From NCBI RefSeq assembly GCF_014133895.1, contig NC_050727.1, positions 930,001 to 994,000 of the forward strand: a DNA stretch of 64,000 nt, written 5' to 3'. Shown here in pieces: positions 55,556 through 64,000 of this stretch. Position numbers and translations under genes: made by a program. The DNA is from Torulaspora globosa (lineage: Eukaryota; Ascomycota; Saccharomycetes; Saccharomycetales; Saccharomycetaceae). A model generated the notes under the pieces. That model searched no databases, had not been told where the DNA came from, and saw nothing but the letters and a program-made list of their open reading frames with translations. Numbering within the stretch: position 1 is the stretch's first letter; each line of letters opens with the position of its first letter.

Positions 55556-57622
55556 ATGTTGCAAAACTACCTGTTGACACAACTTCTACTTCTCATTCTA
55601 TTCCTTATATCTACGGCAAAAGGGCTGCCGTCTTCTGATGTTAACCGCTTTTCCAATGAAGAAACAACAGTCAATACTGTCACAGGTTCGAATGAAGCAA
55701 GTCTCTCAGGTACGACCGAAAACTACAGTTTACAGGGTCATGACCAGCAATCAACTCCTTTGGCAATTACGGGAGAACCAGTTAGTTCGAAAAGCTCCGA
55801 TACTCCAGTGTACCTAGTTTCTTCACCAACAATGTCATACACAGACACAACGCTGCCCGGCAGTATGGCAGAAAATCCGCACTCTCAAGAGGCCGCCAGC
55901 CAGTCTTTCAAAGTATCGTCAAAACAGGGCACTGCGACTCCTGATGTAACGTCTTCGCCGCCCGGAGACAGCATTACATCGAGCTCAGGCAAGCCTCCCA
56001 ATGTACCAACTACTGAATCTTCTCAGACGACTTCTAGGGCTAGTCCTTCTTTCGAGAGTAGAGAGCCTCCTTCATCGCAAAGCGATGACGGCTCTTCCCG
56101 TACCTCATCTCTGATTGCAATATCCACGGAGGCAAATTTTGTCTCTTCAGGCTTCATCTCCCGTGCAGATTCGACGAGGAGTCCGGAACCGACCCAATCT
56201 GCAGCGATGGCCTATTCAACTTCATCGACGGTTACAGTACAGACGTCTTCCGTTGTGGGTAGGGCAAGTGATCTTCTCTCACTTGGTAAATCGACGCCAA
56301 TTCCGACGACATCTCTTACTGAATCCGAAGCAGATGCATCATCTGAGACTGGTATGTTTCAAAGCCAGGTCGTTATAGAGGAGCTTTACGATTTTACAGA
56401 AACTGAGAGCGAGACGTCCAGCTCAACAGCTCAAGCTCCAGCGTTTTCATCTCTTGATGACTCATTAATTTCTACATCCACTCATGATACCCCCCTAGTC
56501 ACTTCTAGCATTCCATCCACTTCGAAGTCAACCACTCTTCCTTCACTGGCGGGCGACACAACTAGCGGCCAATTTTCGTACATACCTGAATCTTCCTCTA
56601 AGCAGAGTTCGATTATTGAGCCTTCGACCTCAACAAGTGACGAGCCAGTGTCAGGCAGCTTCTCTAAAATGACAATTGATCTTGTGGCATCGGAAATAAC
56701 TCCATGGGAGAGTTCCTCTGGTGCCACTTCAACAGTCCAAACTACTGAAGCTAGACAGCCAACAACCACATCCGTCATGGAACCAACAACAAGCAACCCT
56801 TTACAGCCGACTGAAGAAGGCAATCAGTATCGAACCGCAGGCTCGCCATCAAGTGATTTCGCGACAGCAGGCAGTCCCACACAGCAAACTGAGGAATTCA
56901 CTCTATACTCAAGTGTACCGGGGAGCGGAACTTCTAGCGATGAGAAACTATCGATCTTCCTGATAACAACAGACTCAGCAAGTGAACCTTACCGTGAAAC
57001 TACGTATTTTAGCGTTCCTCCAAGTTCAGAGCCCTCTTTCATAGCTACCGCGTCTTCGAATGAACTGCCAGTCCCATCTTCAGCAAGCTTAACAACAGAA
57101 AACGCTATATTTGCCACAACAGATATCACTAGCCAATCATCTGAAGATCATACCACTTTTCTGATTACCAAGGACTTACCTGATACAGCTTCTTCAGCTA
57201 CTAGCGACACATCAGCGACCATTAACCCCCAATTTGTCTCTTTGAGCGACACAAGCAGTGTACCTTCATCAATTATCATTGAGCAGACAGTTAACACCGC
57301 ATCATATCTTTCTTCGCCCACATTGAATTCTCCTACGATCACGAACTGGCCCGAAGCGACAAGCGTGGAATTAACCACAGAAGCAACTTCATCAGAATAT
57401 TTGGCATCCACAATTGAGATCCACTCATCGCCAGTTCCGAATACTGATCATCCTACAGGACTTTCAGATTACAGAACAGAGAGTACAATTACCTACAGCG
57501 AAAACTCTCAAGATTTTACGCTTTTAAGCTCAATAAGACAGACTGAGGCTTCTTTCATCTCAAATGATGGCGACACTTCATCGATGACCGTGGGAACAAC
57601 GACGGTTTCTCCTACCCCATAA
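55556..57622 (+). CDS. HKR1: HKR1-like signalling mucin, N-terminal part, ending at an in-frame TAA
   Basis: Six hundred eighty-eight residues: a signal peptide (MLQNYLLTQLLLLILFLISTAKG), then an almost continuous Ser/Thr-rich region (PTS domain) with few charges, as in the highly O-glycosylated extracellular mucin osmosensor Hkr1 of the HOG pathway. The part up to the TAA at 57620-57622 has no membrane anchor, so alone it would be secreted. The same frame stays open for 857 more codons and contains the rest of the protein (next entry). Position between RAD30 and ARO80 matches YDR420W. Individual residues are poorly conserved, as usual for mucins, and no exact tandem repeat is evident. Confidence 0.85.
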   Translation: MLQNYLLTQLLLLILFLISTAKGLPSSDVNRFSNEETTVNTVTGSNEASLSGTTENYSLQGHDQQSTPLAITGEPVSSKSSDTPVYLVSSPTMSYTDTTLPGSMAENPHSQEAASQSFKVSSKQGTATPDVTSSPPGDSITSSSGKPPNVPTTESSQTTSRASPSFESREPPSSQSDDGSSRTSSLIAISTEANFVSSGFISRADSTRSPEPTQSAAMAYSTSSTVTVQTSSVVGRASDLLSLGKSTPIPTTSLTESEADASSETGMFQSQVVIEELYDFTETESETSSSTAQAPAFSSLDDSLISTSTHDTPLVTSSIPSTSKSTTLPSLAGDTTSGQFSYIPESSSKQSSIIEPSTSTSDEPVSGSFSKMTIDLVASEITPWESSSGATSTVQTTEARQPTTTSVMEPTTSNPLQPTEEGNQYRTAGSPSSDFATAGSPTQQTEEFTLYSSVPGSGTSSDEKLSIFLITTDSASEPYRETTYFSVPPSSEPSFIATASSNELPVPSSASLTTENAIFATTDITSQSSEDHTTFLITKDLPDTASSATSDTSATINPQFVSLSDTSSVPSSIIIEQTVNTASYLSSPTLNSPTITNWPEATSVELTTEATSSEYLASTIEIHSSPVPNTDHPTGLSDYRTESTITYSENSQDFTLLSSIRQTEASFISNDGDTSSMTVGTTTVSPTP

Positions 57623-60196
57623 TTAACCGAAGTGAATAACCATTTCAGCTCCTTAGAGAGCTTAATGGAGTTGGATTCGCAAAGTACAGAACAGCCTAGT
57701 ACGTTTGCAGCTTTAACACTCTCATCGTTGACTTCCCTTGCGCTAACAGTGACGCCTGGTATCTCTTCACTTCAAAGCTTGCCAACTACCGATTTAACAA
57801 CAAAGCCGCAAGCATCAAGTTTGCACGATACTGGTAAAAGTGAGCCAATGAGCTTGATTCAAAGTACCATCCAACCAACCGCCTCAGCCTCTGGGATCGA
57901 ACAGGTGAATTCCTACCAAGTTTCTGAGCCACGATCAACTAGCAGCAGTGCCACTACGGACATTCAGGCGAGCGCACCAATTTCGATATCCGGTAGCTTT
58001 GGGCAGGAATCAAAAACGGTCGATTCATTCGACAGCCTGCAACCAACCCGCCTCATTCATTCAAGTGCGAAACTCAGCGCCACTCCTTCTACCGCTTCAA
58101 CCCAAGGAAGCCAAAACGGTGATTACAGTTTGACATCGACTAACGCCAGGTCAGAACCTTCAAGTGAAAGCGCAGTTTCGCCGGTCGGCTCCTCACAAGG
58201 CTCGGATGACTTGGCATATCCAAAATCTTCACAGGCAGCCACGGTCACGCAAAACTTGGGTATGACCACCGAGTCTATGGGTGCGTTGACTACAATTGCC
58301 GCCAGTAGCACCGCTTCTATGACCACAGGAACATGGTGGCTACCAAGCTCAATTGAAATTCAATCACAAACTTCAAATGCAGGCACCTCGTCGTTCAACC
58401 CCAGCGTTACCGCCATCCTACCTCATGTTATAGCGCCACAAAGCACTGTTATTCCTGCACCAGGTACGACGAAAATTACTATAGGGTTTGATCGAGAATT
58501 GAACTTCGAGTTTCTTGTTGATCATCCTCAGAGTTCAGCCCAGATTTTCGCTTTCCTACCGTCTGTCCTGGTCTATCCTTTCAGCGCAAATCAAATCAAG
58601 GACTTCAATGGATCTAAAAACAGAAATGGCAAATTCATAGCAACATGTGTCCAAAGCGGTACAACGACAGTTGCACCCGACTCTTATTCTTTCCAAGAAA
58701 TTGGGATTAACCTCAAACAAACCAACGAATATTCTTTTGTCAATGTGTCAGATGTGACAGTCATTGAAATCCAGCCAATGACTCTTAAACAGAGGAACTA
58801 TCTGCTGTCTATAGCAGTCGTGTATTTTCCAGACGATTTCGTGTCCGAACTCCAAAGCTATATCACCAATACGACTTCTGGTTTATATCACAACCCGAAT
58901 CCAACTCTCTACGCCCTTGCACAGCTGATTGATCCTTCAATACCGCTTACGGGGTTGGTGGATGGCTCAGCAGGCGGTTCCTCTCCAGTTTCCTCCCAGG
59001 ATCCACACAGCCATTCGCAACCAGATGCTTCCAAAGCTTCATCTAGCGATGGAGAATCGGGGAGCTTAGAGAGTACGGTGAATTCGCAAATCACTTTCGC
59101 CATAACGAAGAGGCTAGTAGCATATCTCATTTGCCTTGTCTTCGGCACGCTGCTATGGATTGTAGCGAGCCTTTTGATGCACAGGTATGTTCAAAATGTC
59201 AGGAACAGAGGCGCAAATATGCCCATTATCATCGAGGATTACGAAAAGCGAGAATATTTATCAGCTGATGTGACTAGCCTTCATTCTGCCATTAGCAGTG
59301 CACCAAACTGCAATGGCAATATCACTCAAAGAATCAACAAGGAAGCTGCTTCAGATCAACATTTGCCAGGAGATCTTGTAATAACAGGTGACAATACTGT
59401 TTACAGTGTTTCTCATGATTTGGAATATTATGTTGCTGAGGATGGCAGTTTCTATTATGCCGGCGCTTTGGACTCCACTACTGACGGAAATGAAAGTACT
59501 AAACATACTTCGCCCGATATGGAAGACATTGACGACTTTTTATACTCTGCCGAGCAGCAACGTTCAAGCCTGGCCATGAACGAAACTTCCTATGACATTG
59601 GAAGCCTTGAGATTGATGATGAGGGAAATTTCGTTGTATCTGACCCTAGTGAAGAGATCGAACCGATTGCACTCGAGACCGATAACTCAGAAACCGTCGA
59701 GTCCTATAACAATAGAAATCTCTACAAAATGACTGAGACTACGAACTCATACCAAAGCTCAAACGAAGCGGCTCAACCAACTGATACCCGGGAGGCCAGT
59801 GATCCTTCTTGGCCTATCCAACGTTTCGGCCACGGTTCTATAAGCAGAGCAGCTTATGGCACATATTCCACAGACAATAGTGACAATGTTGCTCAATACC
59901 TGCCTGGCGGCGATTCCATCGACGAATACCTGTATGATGGGCTGATCGATGACTTTTCCGCTAGCGGTCCCCTCGAAGTGCAGATTGATGAAATGGACGA
60001 TGATGTTATTGATATTCACGTAAACGACCTGGACGAGCTCGACGAAGAGATGTACAGAAGACTATCCAAATTAATGGAACACCAACAAAACAATGAGAGC
60101 GGAAATCTCCATATTTCGAATGTCATCGCGGCCAAAGCGCAAAGAAGTGAGATAAAGCCAAGAAGCAGTGGCAGACGCAATGACTTTCAATTTTAA
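57623..60196 (+). pseudogene. HKR1: HKR1-like mucin, C-terminal part with membrane anchor, same frame beyond the stop
   Basis: In the same frame as the preceding part, 857 codons follow the TAA without another stop. Ser/Thr-rich sequence continues to about 58480. A folded extracellular region comes next (IGFDRELNFEFLVDHPQSSAQIFAFLPSVL...), equivalent to the Hkr1-Msb2 homology domain. A single transmembrane helix (LVAYLICLVFGTLLWIVASLL, about 59110-59180) is followed by a basic stop-transfer (HRYVQNVRNRG) and an acidic cytosolic tail of about 335 residues. The first in-frame ATG here (57666) would lack a signal peptide. A one-base substitution, a sequencing error, readthrough or true gene loss are all possible. 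The intact downstream frame argues that any loss is very recent. Confidence 0.8.
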
Positions 60197-60410
60197 GAAG
60201 AAGCATAAGTCGCTTATTCTGCAGAACAATGAAACACCCATTGTTCGTTGTAAATTAACTTTTGCATAATTAGCATAGAAACATTTGATCTTTTGAGAGA
60301 TCATCACTGATGTCTGTAATGATGAACCTTTCTAAGAAGTGTCTTTTATAAGGCGTGTCGCATTAGGCCATCAAGCCATTAATCGCAATAACAAGAAAGC
60401 CATTGACTGA

Positions 60411-62993
60411 ATGAGCAGATCAGGCTCACAAAGGACCAGCAAGCAGAATAATTGGCGGAGAAGCTTTAAAGCCTGCTTAAACTGCCGGGCACGCAAGGTC
60501 AAATGTGACCTAGGGCCATTAGATGCCCCGAACGACCCTCCATGTAGGAGATGTAGAAGGGAGGGCAAAGTATGTGAATTCTCAGAGGCTAGTAAACGAA
60601 CCCTACGTGATAAGAGTATGAACCTTATCAATTCGGAGACTAATGATGACTCTGACGGCTGGCGAACAGCGATCGTTGGTATGATAAACGGTAATCGAGG
60701 AACTCCGAATAATGCACATAATATATCAAGCTCTGGTCTCAAATGGAAGTTCGATACCAATTCGATGCAGAGTGCTTTAGTGTTTCTGGCGAAAGCTGCC
60801 GGCTCAGTCGCGAAGCAGGATGATTCAATGACGCAATTGGATCGCCAAGCCATGTCGAGCGCTTCCAGCGGTGCTCAGCAGGGCAGCTTAATCTCTAACG
60901 TTTCTTTGAGCATTTCAGATGATAGTACTGCCGTTTCCCTGCAAGATATCGATACGTCAAGCGAGAGAGCTGCCCCACTCATCAAGAAGCTCAGTAGCGT
61001 GAGACCAAAGTCTTCAAGGAGGCTTACAGATATTCAGTACATTGGGCCTGGTAAACTTATAACTGAGGATGAAGCGGTGAAGCTAATTGAGGTCTTTTTT
61101 CTAACTATGCATCCATTCTTTCCTCATATCCCGCTTCAGTTGCATGATCCTAGAGAACTGGTTAGGTATCCGCTATTGTTATGTGCAATAATTACCATCT
61201 CGGCAAGATACCATGCGTTCCATGAAATAGGATTGAAAGATGACGATAGTCATCGCCGTCACATCAAGGTTCATGAGCAGCTGTGGGTTAACTGCCAAAA
61301 GCTCATATCCAAGACGATATGGGCCGAGGCTAGTACAAGGTCCATAGGTACTGTGCTTGCATTTCTTCTCTTCACTGAATGGAACCCCAGGGCCATTCAT
61401 TGGAATTGGCCTGACTACGCCAATCAAGGTGATGATGCACAGAATTCCAGGATGGAAGTGTCCGAGTGGTCGAACACGGAAGGTGATGGCGGACTCAGCG
61501 GCATGGCAGCGATCAGGCGCAGTGACAGGATGAACTGGATGCTTACTGGCACTGCGGTGCGGCTGGCCCAGGATATGGGTCTCTTGGAGATCAGCGGCAA
61601 GATATTTACCGCCGCACACATAGCGGAGACATACACAGCAATGAACGTTGGACAGCGGTCGACATTGTCCGAGTCCTTGAGTGAAATCAATTTTGATGCC
61701 TTGGAGGCCGACCGAAGCACCGAATCTGCGGAGCGTATTGGTGGAAACGAGAAGTTTTACTTAGAGCAGATCTTGCAGGATGACGAGAGCAAGGGCAGGT
61801 GGACTGGATTTCTTCATGATATCAAAGAAAGCTCATCGAACTGCGGGGCAGGACCTCTGAGTGACGTTGAGCTTGAATTTCTGAATGACGAGTACGTACT
61901 GTATTACGCTGCAAGCGATGATTCACGTCCCAGGAACTCTCCGGACACGCTGCCTTATCCTTTAAGATTTACTCAGGTTCAGAGAGCAAAGATCGAGCTC
62001 TTACGTATTATATCGATCGGCTACGAGTCGATATACTCAGGAAAGGACAGACAGCAGCTACTCCTGAATGATCCCAGACGCAACCTAGCACTGCTGCAGA
62101 TCATATCTCCGCTGATTGAAAGCTGGGGCAAGACCTACCAGGCGCTGCAAAAGCCAGCGGAAGGCTCGCTCGACGACAGCGGCAGCAACCCCTCCCACAG
62201 CAGAAGACAGTCTCTGTCGCTGGTGCAAACAATAGACGGAGAGAGCCTAATATGCGAGTACAACTACTGCCAACTCTACGTCTACTCCCTCGCGCTGCAG
62301 GTCGACGTGAGGGAAAGCCAGCTGAAACCCAACGACATCACCAGGTGTGCCAAATACGTAGAGCTGGCTTACAACGCCGCCAAGAAGCTGCTCGCGTCTG
62401 CTACAAGACTGCAACGGCTCCAGTTACTGAAATGCGTGCCCGTGAGATGGATCGTGAGGATCGTCAGATCGGTCGCCTTCATCGTGAAATGCTATCTGAC
62501 GCTCATGGGCAACACAGCCCTCAACGACCCGCTCACCTCCACGATCCTCAAGCTCACCGTTATCTCCCCGGAAGAACTCCTACAAACAATACAAACCGCG
62601 GCCATCATACTCAGGGAGGCCAGCCCCGACGAACTGCATCTCTGCACCCGCTATTCCACCATACTCATGTACCTGTGCTCCGAAATGCACAACAAAGAGC
62701 CGCAACCACCACGACCGGCCCGAGAAACCTCCAGACCTCAGCACACGCCGCAAGACACCACAACGGCCTTCCTAAACGACTGTCCGAACTCCCACCGCAC
62801 TCCCTCGCTCCCCGCGGAGGTACTCGACTGGTTCACCACCAGCGACGAAATTGGACTCGATTTCGTTGAGTCCTGGACCGAGATGATCGAACAGCGTTAC
62901 TTACAGAACAGCGAAGATGTCAAGGAACAGCTGCTAGACAGCTTCTACGATCAACTCTCCTCCAGCTCCCTGCACAGCCCCCACAAGCATTGA
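60411..62993 (+). CDS. ARO80: Zinc-cluster transcription activator Aro80
   Basis: An 860-residue Zn2Cys6 regulator (S. cerevisiae 950 aa) that activates aromatic amino acid catabolic genes such as ARO9 and ARO10. The binuclear cluster is complete: Cys22, Cys25, Cys32, Cys45, Cys48 and Cys55 in ACLNCRARKVKCD...PPCRRCRREGKVCEF, with basic residues before it. The fungal-specific middle homology region follows (FFLTMHPFFPHIPLQLHDPRELVRYPLLLCAIITISARYH; GTAVRLAQDMGLLE). The C-terminal end is rich in Arg, Pro and Thr, then acidic. It corresponds to YDR421W downstream of HKR1. Confidence 0.93.
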   Translation: MSRSGSQRTSKQNNWRRSFKACLNCRARKVKCDLGPLDAPNDPPCRRCRREGKVCEFSEASKRTLRDKSMNLINSETNDDSDGWRTAIVGMINGNRGTPNNAHNISSSGLKWKFDTNSMQSALVFLAKAAGSVAKQDDSMTQLDRQAMSSASSGAQQGSLISNVSLSISDDSTAVSLQDIDTSSERAAPLIKKLSSVRPKSSRRLTDIQYIGPGKLITEDEAVKLIEVFFLTMHPFFPHIPLQLHDPRELVRYPLLLCAIITISARYHAFHEIGLKDDDSHRRHIKVHEQLWVNCQKLISKTIWAEASTRSIGTVLAFLLFTEWNPRAIHWNWPDYANQGDDAQNSRMEVSEWSNTEGDGGLSGMAAIRRSDRMNWMLTGTAVRLAQDMGLLEISGKIFTAAHIAETYTAMNVGQRSTLSESLSEINFDALEADRSTESAERIGGNEKFYLEQILQDDESKGRWTGFLHDIKESSSNCGAGPLSDVELEFLNDEYVLYYAASDDSRPRNSPDTLPYPLRFTQVQRAKIELLRIISIGYESIYSGKDRQQLLLNDPRRNLALLQIISPLIESWGKTYQALQKPAEGSLDDSGSNPSHSRRQSLSLVQTIDGESLICEYNYCQLYVYSLALQVDVRESQLKPNDITRCAKYVELAYNAAKKLLASATRLQRLQLLKCVPVRWIVRIVRSVAFIVKCYLTLMGNTALNDPLTSTILKLTVISPEELLQTIQTAAIILREASPDELHLCTRYSTILMYLCSEMHNKEPQPPRPARETSRPQHTPQDTTTAFLNDCPNSHRTPSLPAEVLDWFTTSDEIGLDFVESWTEMIEQRYLQNSEDVKEQLLDSFYDQLSSSSLHSPHKH

Positions 62994-63644
62994 ACCCGAG
63001 CTCCCAATGCCCTATACATCGCCCTGCGTGTCCAAGAATGCTCAAATTTTTCACTCGTTGACGCACAACCTGCAATACGGCTATCGTTGCGCGAATTAAT
63101 CGCAAGCGGGATATCTTTGCAAGACTACGGCCCGTTATCCGCTATTGTGAGTTACATCACAATGACCAGGCAGCATGTGCCGGTCAATGGATCAATTGAT
63201 TGCTTGATTCCTCGTTATACTGAGTGTGCTGTAGAAAGCTGCGCACTAGAAGTTCGTCGATGGCCTGCCGAGGGCATCGCTTGGCACGGCGATTGACGTT
63301 GATGGACTTAGACCAGTTGATGGATTGGCGATGGGATTTAACTGAATTTATCTCGGCATTGGATGGTTGTTGATGCTGGTGGTGTCGGAATTTGAGTGGT
63401 TTCCTTGCAGATCACGGTATCATTGTTCTGTCGGTGTGTGAGGCAGGCGGATTCTTTTGTTGGGAGCTCGAAGAACGAGTGTAGTGTAGCATAGGAAGGC
63501 AATTCAGTGGATTTCCCCTTGCTGTGCGGTTTTTTACTCGTACCATCTTGCAAGAGATACTTTAGTGAGTTAGATACTCTTGCGAAGACCTATTTGACGT
63601 TTGGAAAAATTGCAAGTTGTCAAGAGCAGCCGGCGTACTGCAGC
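62994..63644. other. 651 bp intergenic region after ARO80
   Basis: I find no gene, tRNA or clear regulatory element here. Open frames on either strand are short and protein-unlike. The interval should contain the ARO80 3' end and the promoter of the next gene. Confidence 0.4.
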
Positions 63645-64000
63645 ATGCCTAGGTCGATCAGAGTCGGAGATTGTTTCGATAATGACGATAATGGGGTGTG
63701 GTCGTGGTATCTGAGTCACATTAGGAGCGGCGATTTTGAAGAGTTCAGCAGGAATGAGCTGAAGATCTCGCTGCTCAAAAGATTTCTGAACACGCATTTT
63801 GGACCGGCAAGCCGCGGGCAGTGCAAGCAGAATACGAAGATTCTGTTTGTGTCGATCCCCGACCAGGTTCACCGGGACCTCCCCCTGCTGGAGAATTTTT
63901 TGCGAGATTACTTCCATCTGGAGCATCTGGAGCATATCGAGATCACCAGGCTGACGCAATCGAGGGTGTACAACCATGAAAACCACTACGTTTTAATCGA
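63645..64000 (+). CDS. Unrecognised protein, 5' part only (runs off the window)
   Basis: From the ATG at 63645, 118 codons stay open to the window edge: [20 protein letters not shown], then [41 protein letters not shown] and ending [11 protein letters not shown]. The mix of hydrophobic beta-like strands (KILFVSIPD) and amphipathic helices looks like a genuine soluble protein. No motif or family is known to me. In S. cerevisiae SIP1 follows ARO80, but it is on the other strand and unlike this sequence. The frame is open upstream to about 63496 without an ATG. Confidence 0.6.
   Translation, partial: MPRSIRVGDCFDNDDNGVWSWYLSHIRSGDFEEFSRNELKISLLKRFLNTHFGPASRGQCKQNTKILFVSIPDQVHRDLPLLENFLRDYFHLEHLEHIEITRLTQSRVYNHENHYVLI

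Overview
The window is nuclear DNA of a budding yeast in the Saccharomycetaceae. It has compact intronless genes, yeast codon use, a tRNA-Ser(AGA) nearly identical to the Saccharomyces cerevisiae one, and recognisable Pdr1/3, Rpn4, Rap1, Reb1 and Abf1 sites. Gene order points to a lineage that did not undergo the whole-genome duplication. Genes that in S. cerevisiae are split between chromosome XV (YOR150-YOR161) and chromosome IV (YDR405-YDR421), and then between IV and V (YEL050-YEL054), are interleaved here in one line. Single genes stand for the duplicate pairs PDR5/PDR15, SIZ1/NFI1 and RPL12A/RPL12B. Together with a WHO-type homing element relic carrying FBA1 tails, this suggests Torulaspora or a close relative such as Zygosaccharomyces or Lachancea. 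The genus is an inference.

Layout, left to right: MRPL23 (3' end), RPB2(-), MRP20(+), ATG40(-), PDR5-like(+); a 2.7 kb scrambled relic of a WHO/HO-like homing element (10767-13460); ISN1(-), PNS1(+), MTR10(-), SME1(+), PET123(-), TRS120(-), PUP1(+), ADE8(-), SIZ1(+), STE14(-), VPS71(-), CAT2(-), DFM1(-), RRP17(+), ERD1(-), RML2(+), a YDR415C-type aminopeptidase(-), VMA8(-), SYF1(+), AFG1(-), MAK10(+), RPL12(+), RAD30(+); a 3.4 kb gene-poor stretch ending in tRNA-Ser(AGA); an HKR1 homologue broken by an in-frame stop; ARO80(+); and the 5' end of an unrecognised gene.

Most genes are housekeeping: RNA polymerase II, mitochondrial ribosome (MRPL23, MRP20, PET123, RML2), splicing (SME1, SYF1), proteasome (PUP1), purine synthesis and nucleotide breakdown (ADE8, ISN1), SUMO ligation, prenyl-protein methylation, vacuolar ATPase, N-terminal acetylation, translesion synthesis and ER quality control. 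They do not form a shared pathway. The regulated members carry expected sites: PDREs before the drug pump, a PACE before PUP1, and two Rap1-like sites before RPL12.

The most unusual content is the WHO-like relic between PDR5 and ISN1. On the minus strand it has the layout [degenerate FBA1 tail] - [Hint N-half, then Hint C-half and zinc fingers, with the LAGLIDADG core deleted and frameshifts] - [FBA1 tail with intact C-terminal codons]. A second, inverted scrap of the same gene family lies inside it. Other points are the HKR1 stop codon, a GC-rich island in the RPL12 promoter, and the gap before HKR1. Gene starts were set at ATG codons by comparison with remembered family N-termini. Several longer open frames begin only at GTG or TTG and were trimmed.
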